Assembly (NCBI GenBank): GCA_036850595.1
Contig: CM072159.1
Location: 29,993,612-30,057,611, forward strand
From: Rhyacichthys aspro
Taxonomy: Eukaryota > Chordata > Actinopteri > Gobiiformes > Rhyacichthyidae
DNA: 64,000 nucleotides
Reading direction: 5' to 3'
Part shown: positions 44,950-57,660 of the stretch, piece by piece
Position numbering within the stretch: the stretch's first letter is position 1
Layout of the letters: every line of letters starts with the position of its first letter
Notes under the pieces: model-generated
Told to the model about the DNA's origin: nothing
What the model saw: the letters and a program-made list of their open reading frames with translations, nothing else
Databases searched by the model: none
Position numbers and translations under genes: made by a program

Positions 44950-45330
44950 AGCATATCAAGACAAAGATAAGACTTTTAGGGATTGACACTGAATAAAGAC
45001 CAAGGATAGAGGTTTTCTTTTTTTGTTTTTTTGGTTGTTTTTCTTGTGTTGTTCACTTTCCTGTTTCCTATCCGTGTATTGATTCATGTTTATACATTGT
45101 TTGTTTATTCTACAGATATAGTTCAATAAAAAACACACACATTTTTGAGTTTTCTTCATTCAAACACAAGAATGATGTGGACAAATAGATAAATAGTGGT
45201 CTGCAACTGTCTTGATTTAAAATCCTGAGACAAGAAAAAGTGTTGTTGGGCTCAGTCTCTTTTAAACCCTTCGTCGTCAAGACTAAAAGTGAACTAGAAC
45301 CAGGACGAGGTTAGGATTCAACTGAGGCTT
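44950..45330 (+). repeat. Dispersed repeat (AAGACTTTTAGGG family), copy 2
   Basis: It shares AAGACTTTTAGGGATTGACA, AAGACCAAGGA, GATGTGGACAAATA and GTGGTCT with 23600-23930 in the same orientation, plus CCTGAGACAAG as in the copy near 35090. Non-coding. Confidence 0.55.
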
Positions 45331-45943
45331 AACTCCACATTTTCACTGGAACCGTCTCCTCAGGATGTTGTTAATGTTCAGCTCGTGTCCAGTACTTCCA
45401 GCACAGTGCAGTAGATTCTCGTTGTGTGTGTGTGTGTGTGGTCTTCACGCATGAGTGGACTCACAACTGTGGCTGGGAGCTACAGTGGAAACAGTTCATT
45501 GTGCAATAAGCAAACATGAGCCATAATATATTCATGAGGAGTCTACAGCAGGGGGCAGAGAGTGAGTCTGGGCCAGAATGAAAAAATACATATTTATGTT
45601 ACAGAAGTCAACGTCTTATGGCCCAATTTTGGCTGTTTCCTGGTATTTTATGAGAAAAGGACATTATGTTGAAACTATATCAATGTTTTATACAGAATAC
45701 AGCTAATGATACACCTCGGCCCCACAGACTCTCCCTCGGTGAGTTCAGGTCTCTGTGTTGGTCTTTGACAGTGTTAAACAGAGACATAAAAGACACAAAA
45801 GACTGTTTTAAAATGATCCTCTGGTGTCTCTGTTAATCAGCCTTGACTAAAGTCTTTTTGGAGTTCATTTTGAGTGTGGTTTTTGATTTGATGTGTGTAA
45901 CTTTTCAGTCAGTTGCACCCAGTAGAATAATATTTACAATCAA

Positions 45944-46150
45944 TGGTAGCACCGCGTAACTTTTAGCCCCAAAATATATATTCTTATTATGATTTAATGG
46001 TTCATAGACTTGAGATCAGTAGAATCATGTCTCTCTCACTGACCCAAACTTGCCGGGTTGGATAGTTTCAAATGAAGCCCCTGATTTAACAACACAAAGT
46101 CTGTCGAGGGAACTGCGCCCTCTACTGGATAAAAGTTACGCAGCGTGAAA
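45944..46150. mobile_element. MITE-like element, about 200 bp
   Basis: The left end GCACCGCGTAACTTTTAGCC and right end ATAAAAGTTACGCAGCGTG are inverted repeats of about 18 bp with one gap. The right half carries GCGCCCTCTACTGG, a signature of a common fish MITE type. A related right half occurs at about 50880-50930 (GCGCCCTCTGCTGG). No coding capacity. Confidence 0.6.
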
Positions 46151-47344
46151 TTCAAACAGTTTTTTTTCAATTAAGATTAAATGTAGTTTGAGAAACCAGT
46201 ACATAGGAAACCCAATTACTTTTATTGCAGCTCTTTGAACTCTTCTTTAACTCTGTGATGATATTGGGTTATACAAATAAATGTCTTGTCTAACCCATCA
46301 AAGTGAGATCTCATTTTCCTCAGGCCTCAAACTAAATCAAAGTAAATAAAAGTAAACCACAACATCCTTTACATGTTTGTTTTTGCATATTTTTTCATAC
46401 TTTAGCTTCAAATTCACTTTATATCTGATCAAACCATGGCTATAGTCACTCCTTTTTTGAGTAAGTCTGTACCATAACATGATGTTCCATACCATGAACT
46501 GTGAAGCAGGGTTTATTGTTGGGGCATCTTCAGCAGCGTCAGTCCTTAGTTCATCAGTGACTGGTGTGATAAGCACTTTCAGAAACTGTACGTGACCCAG
46601 TAAAAAGATCAGGAGTGTGGTCCACTGCAGCTAAAGGCCGATCCATTAGAGCTGCACAGCCTGATGGATGGCCACATATGTAAAAAGACACATATACATC
46701 ATTTATCATGCCCCACAGCTGCAGTTACCTAAGGATCGGGGGTAAAAAAAGGAACATACATGTATTAATGATAATCTGATTGGTATATGTGAATAATTTG
46801 TATTTCTATGTGCCTAAATGTCAGATCCTACTTGATTCTATGAGCTATCTGTCCGTGTATAGTATAGATTTTATTTCTGCAAAAAACATGAATGTACTTA
46901 AAGTGTCTCTGTGCATTAATCCTCTCCCCTACGGCTCCAACAGTGGGTAAGAGTAGCATCACTTAGCTTATAAAAGCAGTGTGGGTGAGACAAACAGAGG
47001 CTCTAACACACGAAGGGAATAAACTTCACCACCAGACACTTATAAGTAACGCCAGAAGACACCAAATTAAAGGTATATCTTTGCATTTGTCTATATTTTT
47101 ATGGTCCAAATAATAAAAGGTGTGTTCCAGATTCAACTCACGACTTCTTACATGACATTTATTCGCTCTAGACTCCTCGCTTGTGTATCTTCTATTGAAT
47201 AAAGGCAACAAAAGCCCAAAAGCAAATCCATATCTTCCATTTTCCTGCCTTGATCTAGTTTTGTTTCATGGATTGTGTGTTTTAAGGTCATGTATTTGTT
47301 ACTATCCCCTTAAACAAAACAAACAAACAATCATCTAACTTTTT
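46151..47344. other. Intergenic region
   Basis: AT-rich, nothing recognised. Confidence 0.45.
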
Positions 47345-47720
47345 CCTGTTGCATTTAGTTTTTCAGTTGAATCACTTAAAGTTTATTGTAGCAGGAATCA
47401 TCTGTGAAAAAATGAGCCCTTAAGACGTGATCTAGTCTTTATAATTAAGGATTTTAATAGATGAGAATGATCAGGACACAGCAGGATTTTGTCCAATCAC
47501 AGCTCACTTCAGGTAAAAAGGAGCTCTGATGTCAACAACGAAGGAACAAGGAAATAAACAAAGGAAATGGGTTATTCTGTTGAAAATAGGTCTTATTTTA
47601 CAGTGAAAAAGATAAAAATAGAGAAACAGAAGCAAATGAAACATGGATAAATGTTGGTAATGCTTCGACGCAGTATTGAACGAGACAGAGATAATTCCTG
47701 TTGTTGGGGGAGAAAAACAA
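47345..47720 (+). repeat. Dispersed CCAAT-bearing repeat, second copy
   Basis: Order: TGCATTTAGTTTTTCAGTTG, GTTTATTGTAGCAGGAATC, GTCCAATCACAGCTCACTTC, GATGTCAACAACGAAGGAAC and ATGCTTCGACGCAGT. It is the reverse complement of 49050-49440 with high identity, but about 25 bases containing the second CCAAT box are deleted. Confidence 0.85.
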
Positions 47721-49049
47721 ACTGCAGCTTTAACATAACAAACACCACCTCATTAAATATAAATTAGAGAAGAATCCCAAAGTTCATCTCAGGACGTAGC
47801 ATCATTTTGAAACGTTAGAAGCTGATTATAAGAGACATGATAGATTTGAAAAGCTTATTCCGACTCGGAGCAGCTTCAGTTTGTTGTGATGAGGCCGTTG
47901 TTGAAGGAGCGTCTGGAGCACAGGTAACAGCGGCACCGTTCACAGTCTTCATTACACCGCCAACAGCTGGAGGCCTCTGGGAAGGTCGCCGTCGGTGTGT
48001 GTTTGCCTGAGTGACTCCTGAGGGAAACTTTTGGACCTAATTGGCAGCGGCGTGTCAAATGTTCCCGCAGACCGAGCTGGCACCTCTGCCCGTCAAAACT
48101 CCCAGTTCCCAGCGAACGGAGCGTCCTTGAATGTGAATCAGCCCGCCGACCCCTGAGTGACTTTTAGCATCGCAGAGCTCCAGACGGGAGGCTGCAGGCA
48201 GAGGAAAACTCTTACTGCGACTGTGACATAACCTAAGATGGCTTCCCTGAGCTCCGTGCATCAGCTCTGTGTAAAATGATGTGTGCACGAACCACAGCAA
48301 AACCAACTCTAAATGACATGTTCAATGTGGTGAAAGCACGAAGGTTAAACAGATCCTCGGGGTTAAGCTCGAGTGGGGCATTTGTGAAGCTTCAGGCTGC
48401 TGTAAAAAACACATTTTAAGTAAACAATGCAGGAGTAAAAGCTGAAGGTGCATATACTGTCATTGCTGTTTACAATCGGTGCTTAGGTGTTCTGACAAAA
48501 GAAAACGAAGGCACAAAAGAGCCTATACTTCTCAAAAATAAGGAAATAAAAAAGTAGCAGACAAATGGCCATGGTGTAACTAAGGGTGTATTTACAGAAG
48601 GGCAAATTAAACCATGCCGTGCCAAAGCGTGTCTGTCCTCTCCTCTCTGTCCTCCCTCTGGCCTGTATTCACATTCCCATCAGCAGATCTATGTCACCGT
48701 GTAGTGCTTTGGTTTTTAAGGACCACACTGTCCATTTGGATTAAAGATAAGAAGTGTCTCAAACAAACGACGTAAAGTGACTTTGTTCAGGAGGAAAAGC
48801 CCGTTATTTATGAAAACTAGCTTTTGTCTTTAAAATTGTGATCTGTCACCATCAACTAAATAATATAAGGTGATTAAAGCTGCAGAACCTGATTTTGTTT
48901 TTTTGTCCCGGTCTCAGACTCCACTCTAAACCAACAGCAGCAGTAACCTTTCCTGCTTCTTTCATTTAAAAAAAGATAAAACCGGACCAATTTTTCACCT
49001 TAAAATACTAATACATTACATTAAATCAAAATTTAGAGTTTACCTGAAA
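47721..49049. other. Spacer between inverted repeat copies
   Basis: About 1.3 kb with no supported gene; GC-richer at 47870-48260. Overlapping - strand frames at 47876-48306 show no family motif. Confidence 0.45.
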
Positions 49050-49440
49050 CTTTTATCTTTGTAGTTTACCGTTGTAGACTGAAGTGATCCTGTAATTATC
49101 TCCTCTCGTTAAACACTGCGTCGAAGCATTTATCCATGTTTTATTTGCTCCTAATTCTCTATTTTTATCTTTTTGAGTTGTTTTTCTGTAAAATAAGACT
49201 TATTTTCCAACAGAATAACACATTTCCTTGGTTTATTTCCTTGTTCCTTCGTTGTTGACATCAGTGTCGACCAATGGGAGCGCTCCTTTTTACCTGAAGT
49301 GAGCTGTGATTGGTCAAAATCTATTAAAATCCTTAATTATAAAGACTAGATCCCGTCTCATTTTTTCACAGATGATTCCTGTTACAATAAACTTTTGGTG
49401 ATTCAACTAAAAAAACTAAATGCTACAGTAAAATAATCAG
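49050..49440 (-). repeat. Dispersed CCAAT-bearing repeat, third copy (inverted)
   Basis: Nearly full-length copy, the reverse complement of 47345-47720. It contains CCAAT (49271) and ATTGG (ending 49313) facing each other across GGAGCGCTCC, plus TGACATCAGTGTCGACC. The palindromic centre and CCAAT pair are as at 2660-2702. Confidence 0.85.
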
Positions 49441-52400
49441 GTAATGGACTTTTAAGCCACACTGATATCTCACTGTGTATGCCTGGGCGTAGATGGATGA
49501 CATCCCAAAATATCTTCAAGTGCTGGTCAGGTTTAGATGCTAGTCCAATATCACTCAACTGGGAATAAAAGTGGTCAACTATTACTAGAGTAACTTTTAA
49601 CTACACTTACTGCCCATCTCTGCTCATATTTTAACATAAAAACTGTTTTCTGTTGATTTAAATGATCAAGTATCACATTAAAACACCTCAGTGGGTAAAA
49701 TGAGCTACTAATGAGTCCAAAACCCATTTTCTACAAACTCCTTGATAAGTTAAGACCCAGATCTTCCATTAAAACTGGTCATTATGTGAGAACAAGAAGC
49801 TGACATGGAATTATTTGGTAATGAATGCAAATTAGCTTAATTAATGACCTCATTAACATAACTACTTATGTTCAATATATCACACAGATATAGAGGGACA
49901 TTAAGCAGCTCAAGTGCCTCTCGTTTATTATGCTTCCATCTAATTTATACGCCACATTTTAATATTTGATGACTGCTCCAGTGTCACAGAGAAGATACGT
50001 TTTGTATTTTTAGATGTTATATCATACGTTCTGTGCAGTGTTAGTTAATGGTTCACAGGCTAATGTTAGTGTTACTATTATTAGTGTTGGGCAGACAGGA
50101 CCTCCCACCAGCTCCGAGCAGGACAGGTCCACGCAGAGGGCACCTGTATGTTTTAATGAGGGGGTAGATGACTGATGGTTGGGGCATCTACAGGGGCGTT
50201 CAAAATGGTGTTTGGCACAAATAATACAAGCACCAGCAAGTTTTAGTCCCAAACTATTGAATATATTACCACATAATAGGTCTGCTCTTGTTGCAAAAAC
50301 TGTTTATTTAGATCCAAATAAAGTAATAATTAAATGCACTGGCTTCACCTTCCCAGGAAATAAAAAGCAGGGACAAATTTAAGAAAGGAAAACAACCTTA
50401 ATGACCTGCATACGTTGTTTTCTGCCTGGCCCTTAAACAGTAATAAAAAGGAGAAACTTTAGTGAAGTAGTTTTTGATTGCAGATAAAATATCCTCTCAT
50501 TTTGTAAGAATAATAGACCCTTGAAGGCTGATATAATTATACAACATGGCTGCTCGTTGCGTTGATGAGCGCGGACTCGGAGCTCATAATCATCCAACAG
50601 CGATTTGGTTTAGATGGAAAGAACCTCTCACAGATGGAGTTGTAAATGTGTCGGTGAAATACAGCAAAGCACTAAACTATTACTTGTACGCACTAGGCAT
50701 GCAATAAAGAAAACAGTCCAACACACTGGACCCTAGCAGAGTTGTATTTGTACAAAATACCCTAAAATGACCCCAATGTTTAAGAAGACATGTTCTTTCT
50801 TCCAAACTCGCCGTCTTAAACGTCTCTAATGGTAAACAAACATGGCCGACACTGACAGGAGGTTACACAGAGAGAGATCGGCGCCCTCTGCTGGAGAAAA
50901 GTCACTCAGGGCAGCTTTAAAATGATTGTTTTCCATCTACAGTAAATTATAGATAATATGTACGACAGCAGAATGTATTTTCAAATATTTTCAAATATTC
51001 AAGACGTATTGTTCACATTAACCTTTTATCTTAAAATGCCTCCTTTGGACATAACATTTAAATAAATCTGGTTTGGTCCAATGTATTTGTGTTATCCATA
51101 TTAAATAAATGAATAAATACAATACAAAGAATAGCTTTAATTGCAAAATGTTATTGTATTTAATTTATTGCCTCAGACATTTAAATTTTACATTTCTAAA
51201 TAATTGCCAGAAGACAGCTCACAGGGAGAATCATTATTGTAATATTCAACACAGTTCTTTTCTGACACTTCTTGAGGATGAACAAAGAAAAAGAATTGTT
51301 ATTAAAATGCACATAAATGTATTTAAGTCTATTCTAAATCAACAATCCATAAATGTAGTATAAATGTGTACAAAAACAGGACAAAAATCTTAGGAAGAAA
51401 CACTCACTTTCTTTTTTCTTTAACAGAAGATGAGTAATAATCCATCACGACCTCAGTGACACGTGAAAGAGAGGGGTCTCCTTCAGGTGATTATTGGAAA
51501 AGTCTCATAACTCCTTAAAACTGATTAGAAACCCGGGTCCACAGAGCGACAGACGAGACCAGAGTGAGTTTACAGATGAACTGTCCACAGTGTCACAGCT
51601 TCAACTAAAGCTCCATTTGTTCATGACATAGACCTGATAAAAGACATGAAGAAGACCGTTCTGAAGGATGATAATCAATAGAGCTCGGAGTGGTTAATGC
51701 CTCTGAGCCAATACTTCAAGCTGCAGATCACTGTATCTCCATGTGTCACTTTTTAATCAGACTCATTGAAGTTACAGACACAGTCCAGTTCATGGCTTTG
51801 CTTCTTGTGTTTTAAAACATATCAACACGTCTCTAAATATATTCAATTTATCACCATTGCAGTGAAATATTTTGTGCCATTTTGTTCTTCTGTATCCTGA
51901 GCTGGATGGCAGTCATATATTAGAAGAGACATTTCAACTGTAATATGTGTAATATGTTCATGGACAGGGTTTTTCAGGCCTGAATCAGAGCATTTCATGA
52001 AAACATAACAAACACAAAGGTGCAGAGGTGGAAAAAAGTTAAATTAAGGTTATATATTCTGGTAAAAGTATAGTTCAAAATAATATTAGTCAAGATGAAG
52101 CAAAAGTGCATCAGAAATTATTATTTGAGTAAGAGTAATAGTAATTATTCAGTGAAAATACCACTCATTTACTGACTACTTTTAATTTTATGGCTAAAAT
52201 GTCTGCATAAAATGACTGGGATAGTGTCAGCAACATGTAAAAGATTTTATTTATTTTTTTCTTACTGTTTTAGTTATTTAAATTTTTTAAAATGAATTTT
52301 TTTTGAAGAATTCTTTTTATTCCTTATTATACTTGGCCAGCCATCCCAATTCTTTTTCTATTCTATATAAAATAATCACTCCAGTCTTTGTTTATTATAT

Positions 52401-52539
52401 TTTGAGTTTCAGGAGGTGGAACAAATGGACATAGATTAAACTACCTCTGAAACAATCAGACACATACAACCAATCAGAAAACAGGACCGACATACGCAGA
52501 ATAAACTACCTCTGAACCGATGTGAAAACATGTTTTCTG
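49441..52539. other. Intergenic region
   Basis: AT-rich, no supported gene. A partial GCGCCCTCTGCTGG MITE-type fragment lies near 50880. Confidence 0.45.
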
Positions 52540-53810
52540 TGGCCCTTCAATACACTTAGAAGGTGATATTTTTCGTACTAGGTTTTAATTGGATTTGAAC
52601 AGGTTTTTATTGGATTTGAACAGGTTTTAGATGGATTCAATTTTTACTACAAAGATCTAAAACCTGTTAAAATTCATCTAAAACCTGTTCAAATTCAACT
52701 AAAACCAGATCCGATTAAAACCTGTTCGAATTCTGACTAAAATCTGTTCTAATCTGACTAATACCTATTCAAATCTATCTAAAACCTGTTCAAATCCAAC
52801 TACAATCTGTTCAAATCTATCTAAAACCTGTTCAAATCCAACTACAATCTGTTCAAATCTATCTAAAACCTGTTCAAATCCAACTACAATCTGTTCAAAT
52901 CTATCTAAAACCTGTTCAAATCCAACTACAATCTGTTCAAATCTATCTAAAACCTGTTCAAATCCAACTAAAATCTGTTCAAATCTATCTAAAACCTGTT
53001 CAAATCCAACTACAATCTGTTCAAATCTATCTAAAACCTGTTCAAATCCAACTACAATCTGTTCAAATCTGATTAAAACCTGTTCAAATCCAACTACAAT
53101 CTGTTCAAATCTGATTAAAACCTGTTCAAATCCAACTACAATCTGTTCAAATCTGATTAAAACCTGTTCAAATCCAACTACAATCTGTTAAAATCTGATT
53201 AAAACCTGTTCAAATCCAACTACAATCTGTTCAAATCTGATTAAAACCTGTTCAAATCCAACTACAATCTGTTCAAATCTATCTAAAACCTGTTCAAATC
53301 CAACTACAACCTATTCAAATCTGATTAAAACCTGTTCAAATCCAACTAAAACCTGTTTAAATCTGATTAAAACCTGCTCAGATCCATCTAGAACCTGTTC
53401 AAATCTATCTAAAACCTGTTCAAATCCAACTAAAACCTGTTTAAATCTGATTAAAACCTGCTCAGATCTGACTAAAATCTGTTCAAATCGAATTAAAACT
53501 TGTTCAAATCCATCTAGAACTTGTTCAAATCCATCTAGAACCTGTTCAAATCAGATTAAAACCTGTTTGCATCTGACTAAAACTTGTCCAAATCCAACAA
53601 AAAACTGTTCAAATCTGAGTAAAACTTATTAAAACCCAAGTTAAACCTGTTCATCTCCAACTAAAGCCTGTTCAAATTAATGATAAAGATAACTTTTGAC
53701 TTAAATGAACATTAAATCTCACATTTGAAATTGAATGAAAGCTTCCAAGTGTCACCGTCTTTGGCCCCTGAAAGGATTCTTTTACATTATCGTGGCCCCT
53801 CAACACTTAA
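52540..53810 (-). mobile_element. hAT-like element with expanded minisatellite, copy 3
   Basis: The left tail (TCTGTGGCCCTTCAATACAC, GGTGATATTTTTCGTACTA) and right block (AAGCTTCCAAGTGTCACCGT, CCCCTGAAAGGATTCTTTTA, CGTGGCCCCTCAACACTT) match copies 1 and 2. The right terminus with the CCACTG end is missing, so it is truncated. The internal array is about 1.1 kb, far larger than in the other copies. Confidence 0.72.
52580..53690 (-). repeat. 21-bp minisatellite with 42-bp higher-order unit
   Basis: About 50 units. In the middle they alternate as CAAATCCAACTACAATCTGTT and CAAATCTATCTAAAACCTGTT (or CTGATTAAAACC), giving a homogenised 42-bp period over roughly 52790-53330. Two or three units at the left end (52582-52640) lie in the opposite orientation. 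Confidence 0.96.
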
Positions 53811-54059
53811 AGCAATAAACGACACACAGATGAAAGCCTCTAAAGGAAAACCTTCCCCTCGTTAATTATCTGAGCTGTCGTCTGATGAACAGCATTAAAC
53901 AAACCCTCCATAAACAGAGAGGCTGACTAACTCCTAATTACCTCCAGTGACACCGTCAGTCGGGCTTTTGTTCTGGTTTTGAGGAGCTGCTGTTGCTCCG
54001 TTGTCTCTGGAAAGCTCCGCTGATTTAAATGCTGTAAAAGTAGCGTTTGCTGAGTTTTG

Positions 54060-54490
54060 TGAATTAGCAGACGATGTGGTCCCAGAGACAGACGCAGCAG
54101 CTCCGCTCGGCGTGGGCGGAGCTCTCCACGCAGCTTTATAGTCGACCAGGAGCAGGAGGCAGGTTCACGGAGAGGCTAGAGTGGATAGGCAGAAGACAGT
54201 CGAGAAAGAGGAAGCTGCTGGAGAAGATTCAGACGGTTACTTTCAGGGCGAGTTCACTAAAAACTGCAGGCGGTTTGAACTAAGACTATTGAGAAATCAT
54301 TCGGGTGATGAGACCAGGTGGAGGAAACGGATTTATTTTGCTGGATGCTATTTACACTTCGGTGCAAATAGACACTTTAATTATCGGAGAGTATTTTTTA
54401 AAAGCTGCACTCTAAAAAAAAAAGACAGAACTTACTTATCACAAGAAGAAACACATGACAGACGCGTTTTCATAATGTGGGATTAACTGT
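54060..54490 (+). other. Unassigned open block
   Basis: Frames 54074-54283 and 54181-54486 overlap. The first reads MWSQRQTQQLRSAWAELSTQ and then a basic stretch. GC content falls sharply across the block. It may be a 5' UTR-like or old retroelement fragment, since no catalytic or domain motif is visible. Confidence 0.2.
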
Positions 54491-57239
54491 AAAATATCAC
54501 ATTAGAAATTATGGCCTGCATTGAAACAGTAAAATTCACAAAATCTATTGATACAGCTTTACAGACACAATCCAAAAGAAAGAGAAAGAAAGCTACAGGT
54601 TATTCACACAAACTCCTGAAAAGCTTTTGGTGACATTTCAAAGTTTAAAATTTGTTGCAGATAATACTCTCAACATTGGTATAAAATCCTGCATGGCTTT
54701 TTACACCTTTTATAGATAAACATATAAGCATTTTAGTTTATTATTTACACAGCCCAGTTTCTTACAACTTTAGAGTCAAACATATTTTTTTTGTTGAGGC
54801 ACAGAACTCTGATGTGAAAGTCCTAGTTGTAGGTGGGGTCAGTAATGGTTAGACTGAATGCTTGATCGATCGATAAAGACCAACATTTGAGTTTGAAGGA
54901 AGGGGACAGAGCCACTGGATCTCTTCTTCTTCTGCTCTCGTTCACACACATTACTTCATCTCATTTTGTGGTTAGCGCTCCTGTTGTGGTCCTGTGTGTG
55001 ATACTTCGTAGAAAATATACCAATAAATCAGCCTCATCTTGTCGACTAATGCGTCTTTGGTGCCGAGTTAGTCCAAATAACAAAAGGCTGATGATACCCT
55101 TTTCTCACTATAGTTTTCGTACGCTGCTCTTTTCTTCTCTTAACTTTCTCTGTTTAGTCTGAAGACCATTACGACACACGTGCGCCGTTCACGAGCCTCC
55201 ATCAATCAACATTTTATAACTGTCATTAACGCCCATGTCTTTGGTGAGGCAGCATACATCACGCTAAGAGGCTGCGAGTGTGAGTCATTAGCCGAGCGCT
55301 GACAGCTGCTTCAGGGAGAGCTATGGCCACAACGAGCCGCTATCCTTTAGGGGAAGCACCAGTTCAACATTTAACTAATGAGTGATGGCTGCCCTCCTCC
55401 CTGCAGCACAAAGACGAGCGCTCACAGAGACAGGGGTCACCTCAACCCACCACCGCTGCCCACTGAGGGCATTAATATCCCCTGAATTCACCAACACGAG
55501 GAACACGGTCAGGTCTGATGTTACCTGGCTGGACAAATGTAAGTGTATGTTAAAGAGATGCTGTTGTGAACGGTATAAAGATGAAGTTAGCGACAAAAAT
55601 GAAGAGATGAACCATCACAATTTTTACATTACAGCTCACAATAAAGTAAAGCGGTGAAAAAAATGACATAGAAAATATCCTAAATAGCTTGACTGCCCCC
55701 TGCTGGTCAGCTTCTGAAGAGAATTATAAACAAAGAGAAGAATCAGTGTTTGCCTGAAGGACTTGGGCCAAACCAAAAATTAAAAGTTCAGCACCACTTA
55801 GTAACAATTACTCTGGAGATAAAATGAGAGGTTAATGAAGCATCACGACTTGAAATAGTCTGCATTTACTCATTATCTCGTGCTTTTTCTGATGATGTGA
55901 TTGTTTTCTTGTGTGGCATAATGTGAGCAACAAAAACGTAGTGTATAATCTTTTTTATGTTTAATATCTAATAAAACAAAACCAGAGATAAGCACCGAGT
56001 TGCTAATGACTGTATTAAATCACAAAATCAAAGTCCTTTAACTGTGAAAATGGCCCAAACCATGATACTTTTACAGAATATTTTAACACTTACAGTTTTT
56101 GGCCGACCATAACTTGGAAAAAATACAATGTAGAGCCACTTGGTTTCACATTTTGGACTCAAATAGTTCAGAAGTTATTGCTTGTGGATCACTTTCCTAA
56201 AGCCTAGATCTGGATTCTTTTTTAACATGAAAATCCCATGAAATAAAAAAGATGCCAAACCCTAAATCTGAGCGTTTGATACTTAATGAACATGGATTAC
56301 AACAAGTGAGACAGAAGTGAGTTCTGAGTTGATTTCACATGGACCGACCCTGTTCGACGAAGCCGGTTTAGGAGGTTACCCCTGAGTTTGCCCCGGAGCA
56401 GGTTGAGATCCAGGTGGAGGATAGAGACAGCCTTTGGACCAATCAGGGACGAGAAACGAGCTGCTGTAGGAAGAGGAGGAGGAGGAGGAAGATGCAGCGT
56501 GTAGTGAAAGCTGACTGAGGACACTGTAAGTATTGTAACTTTGAGCTCAAAATGGGTTTTATCATCAGCGTTATGTCGAGATAAACGGATTAAGAGACGC
56601 AGTGATGTTCATTTTAATGCAGCATTTAACACATAGACTCCACACTTTTTCTGTTTGTTCGTTGTGGTCTCTGGTGCTGTCCGTTTTCTATGAGTTTATT
56701 ATATTTATTGTATTTTTTCTTACGTTAACTCTTCCCCACACGTCTCTGTGATTGGTCGTTTAGGGCCGACTCACTGTATCTTCAGAGAGAAACCCAAACC
56801 CATTTTCTAACCCTCTTTGTGATCCCACTGATCCAGGTTGTATTTACCTGGGAGGAGAGACATGCTAGCTTCGTAGTACATAAATGCCAGGTTATATATT
56901 TATTTTTTACTTTTATTTGACCAGGAAAGTCCCACTGGGCTTAATGAATATCATCAGAATGAAACGTTTTACCACAAAAGCAGTACAAGCAGCACTTTTG
57001 CACATCTGATTTCTCAGGACGCACTTTAATATCTGGTCTGAATGTGGTGCAGGCCCAGAATTACCCACAAATTGACAATTAACAAACCGCAAATGAACAT
57101 ATTCAGCATTATTCAGCACTAACAATGAACTAAAAGTGGTTAAATGCAGTTTATTTACCACATATCTCCACATTTAGTCGGTTATCTTCATTAATCCTCT
57201 ACTCCCTGTTACTATTTTACTGATTTAAATAAACTAAAG

Positions 57240-57660
57240 CAGGCTAACTTTGGTCAAAGCGAAGCCACGAGGGCAGGTCACATCCCGGACCACCCCGACA
57301 GATAAATGACCTCTAGAGTTGGAGTGGAGCCAGTAAAGGACAATAAGACAGAGCTGGGCTGTCAAAGCGTGTCACCATTTTGTCACGTTGTACAAATGGT
57401 AAATGGTGCCGCGTTTGTCCACGTCTCTTTTGGGGGAGACTAAAAATACACTGAATCCATCAAACAAAGCGGCGGGGAAGACAGCGGCCCGCCAACGACT
57501 CTGAGGTGTCATTTACAGAGACGCTTCAAACGGCCTTTATAACTGCACCGGGTTCAACGACACGGCTCTCCGCTCGGGCTTCAAACGCCGCATTTATGAA
57601 CAAAAGTGAAGGGAAGTGAATTAAGAGCATTTACATTTACACGTCAGCAGCACAGATCGG
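57240..57660. promoter_or_regulatory. Possible conserved non-coding element
   Basis: A GC-richer, low-repeat block with several CpGs and no open frame of note, contrasting with AT-rich flanks. Conservation was not tested. Confidence 0.2.

Noticed and set aside
52540..53690. CRISPR-like array of direct repeats
   Set aside because: Units are contiguous 21-bp tandem repeats without unique spacers, in a vertebrate context.
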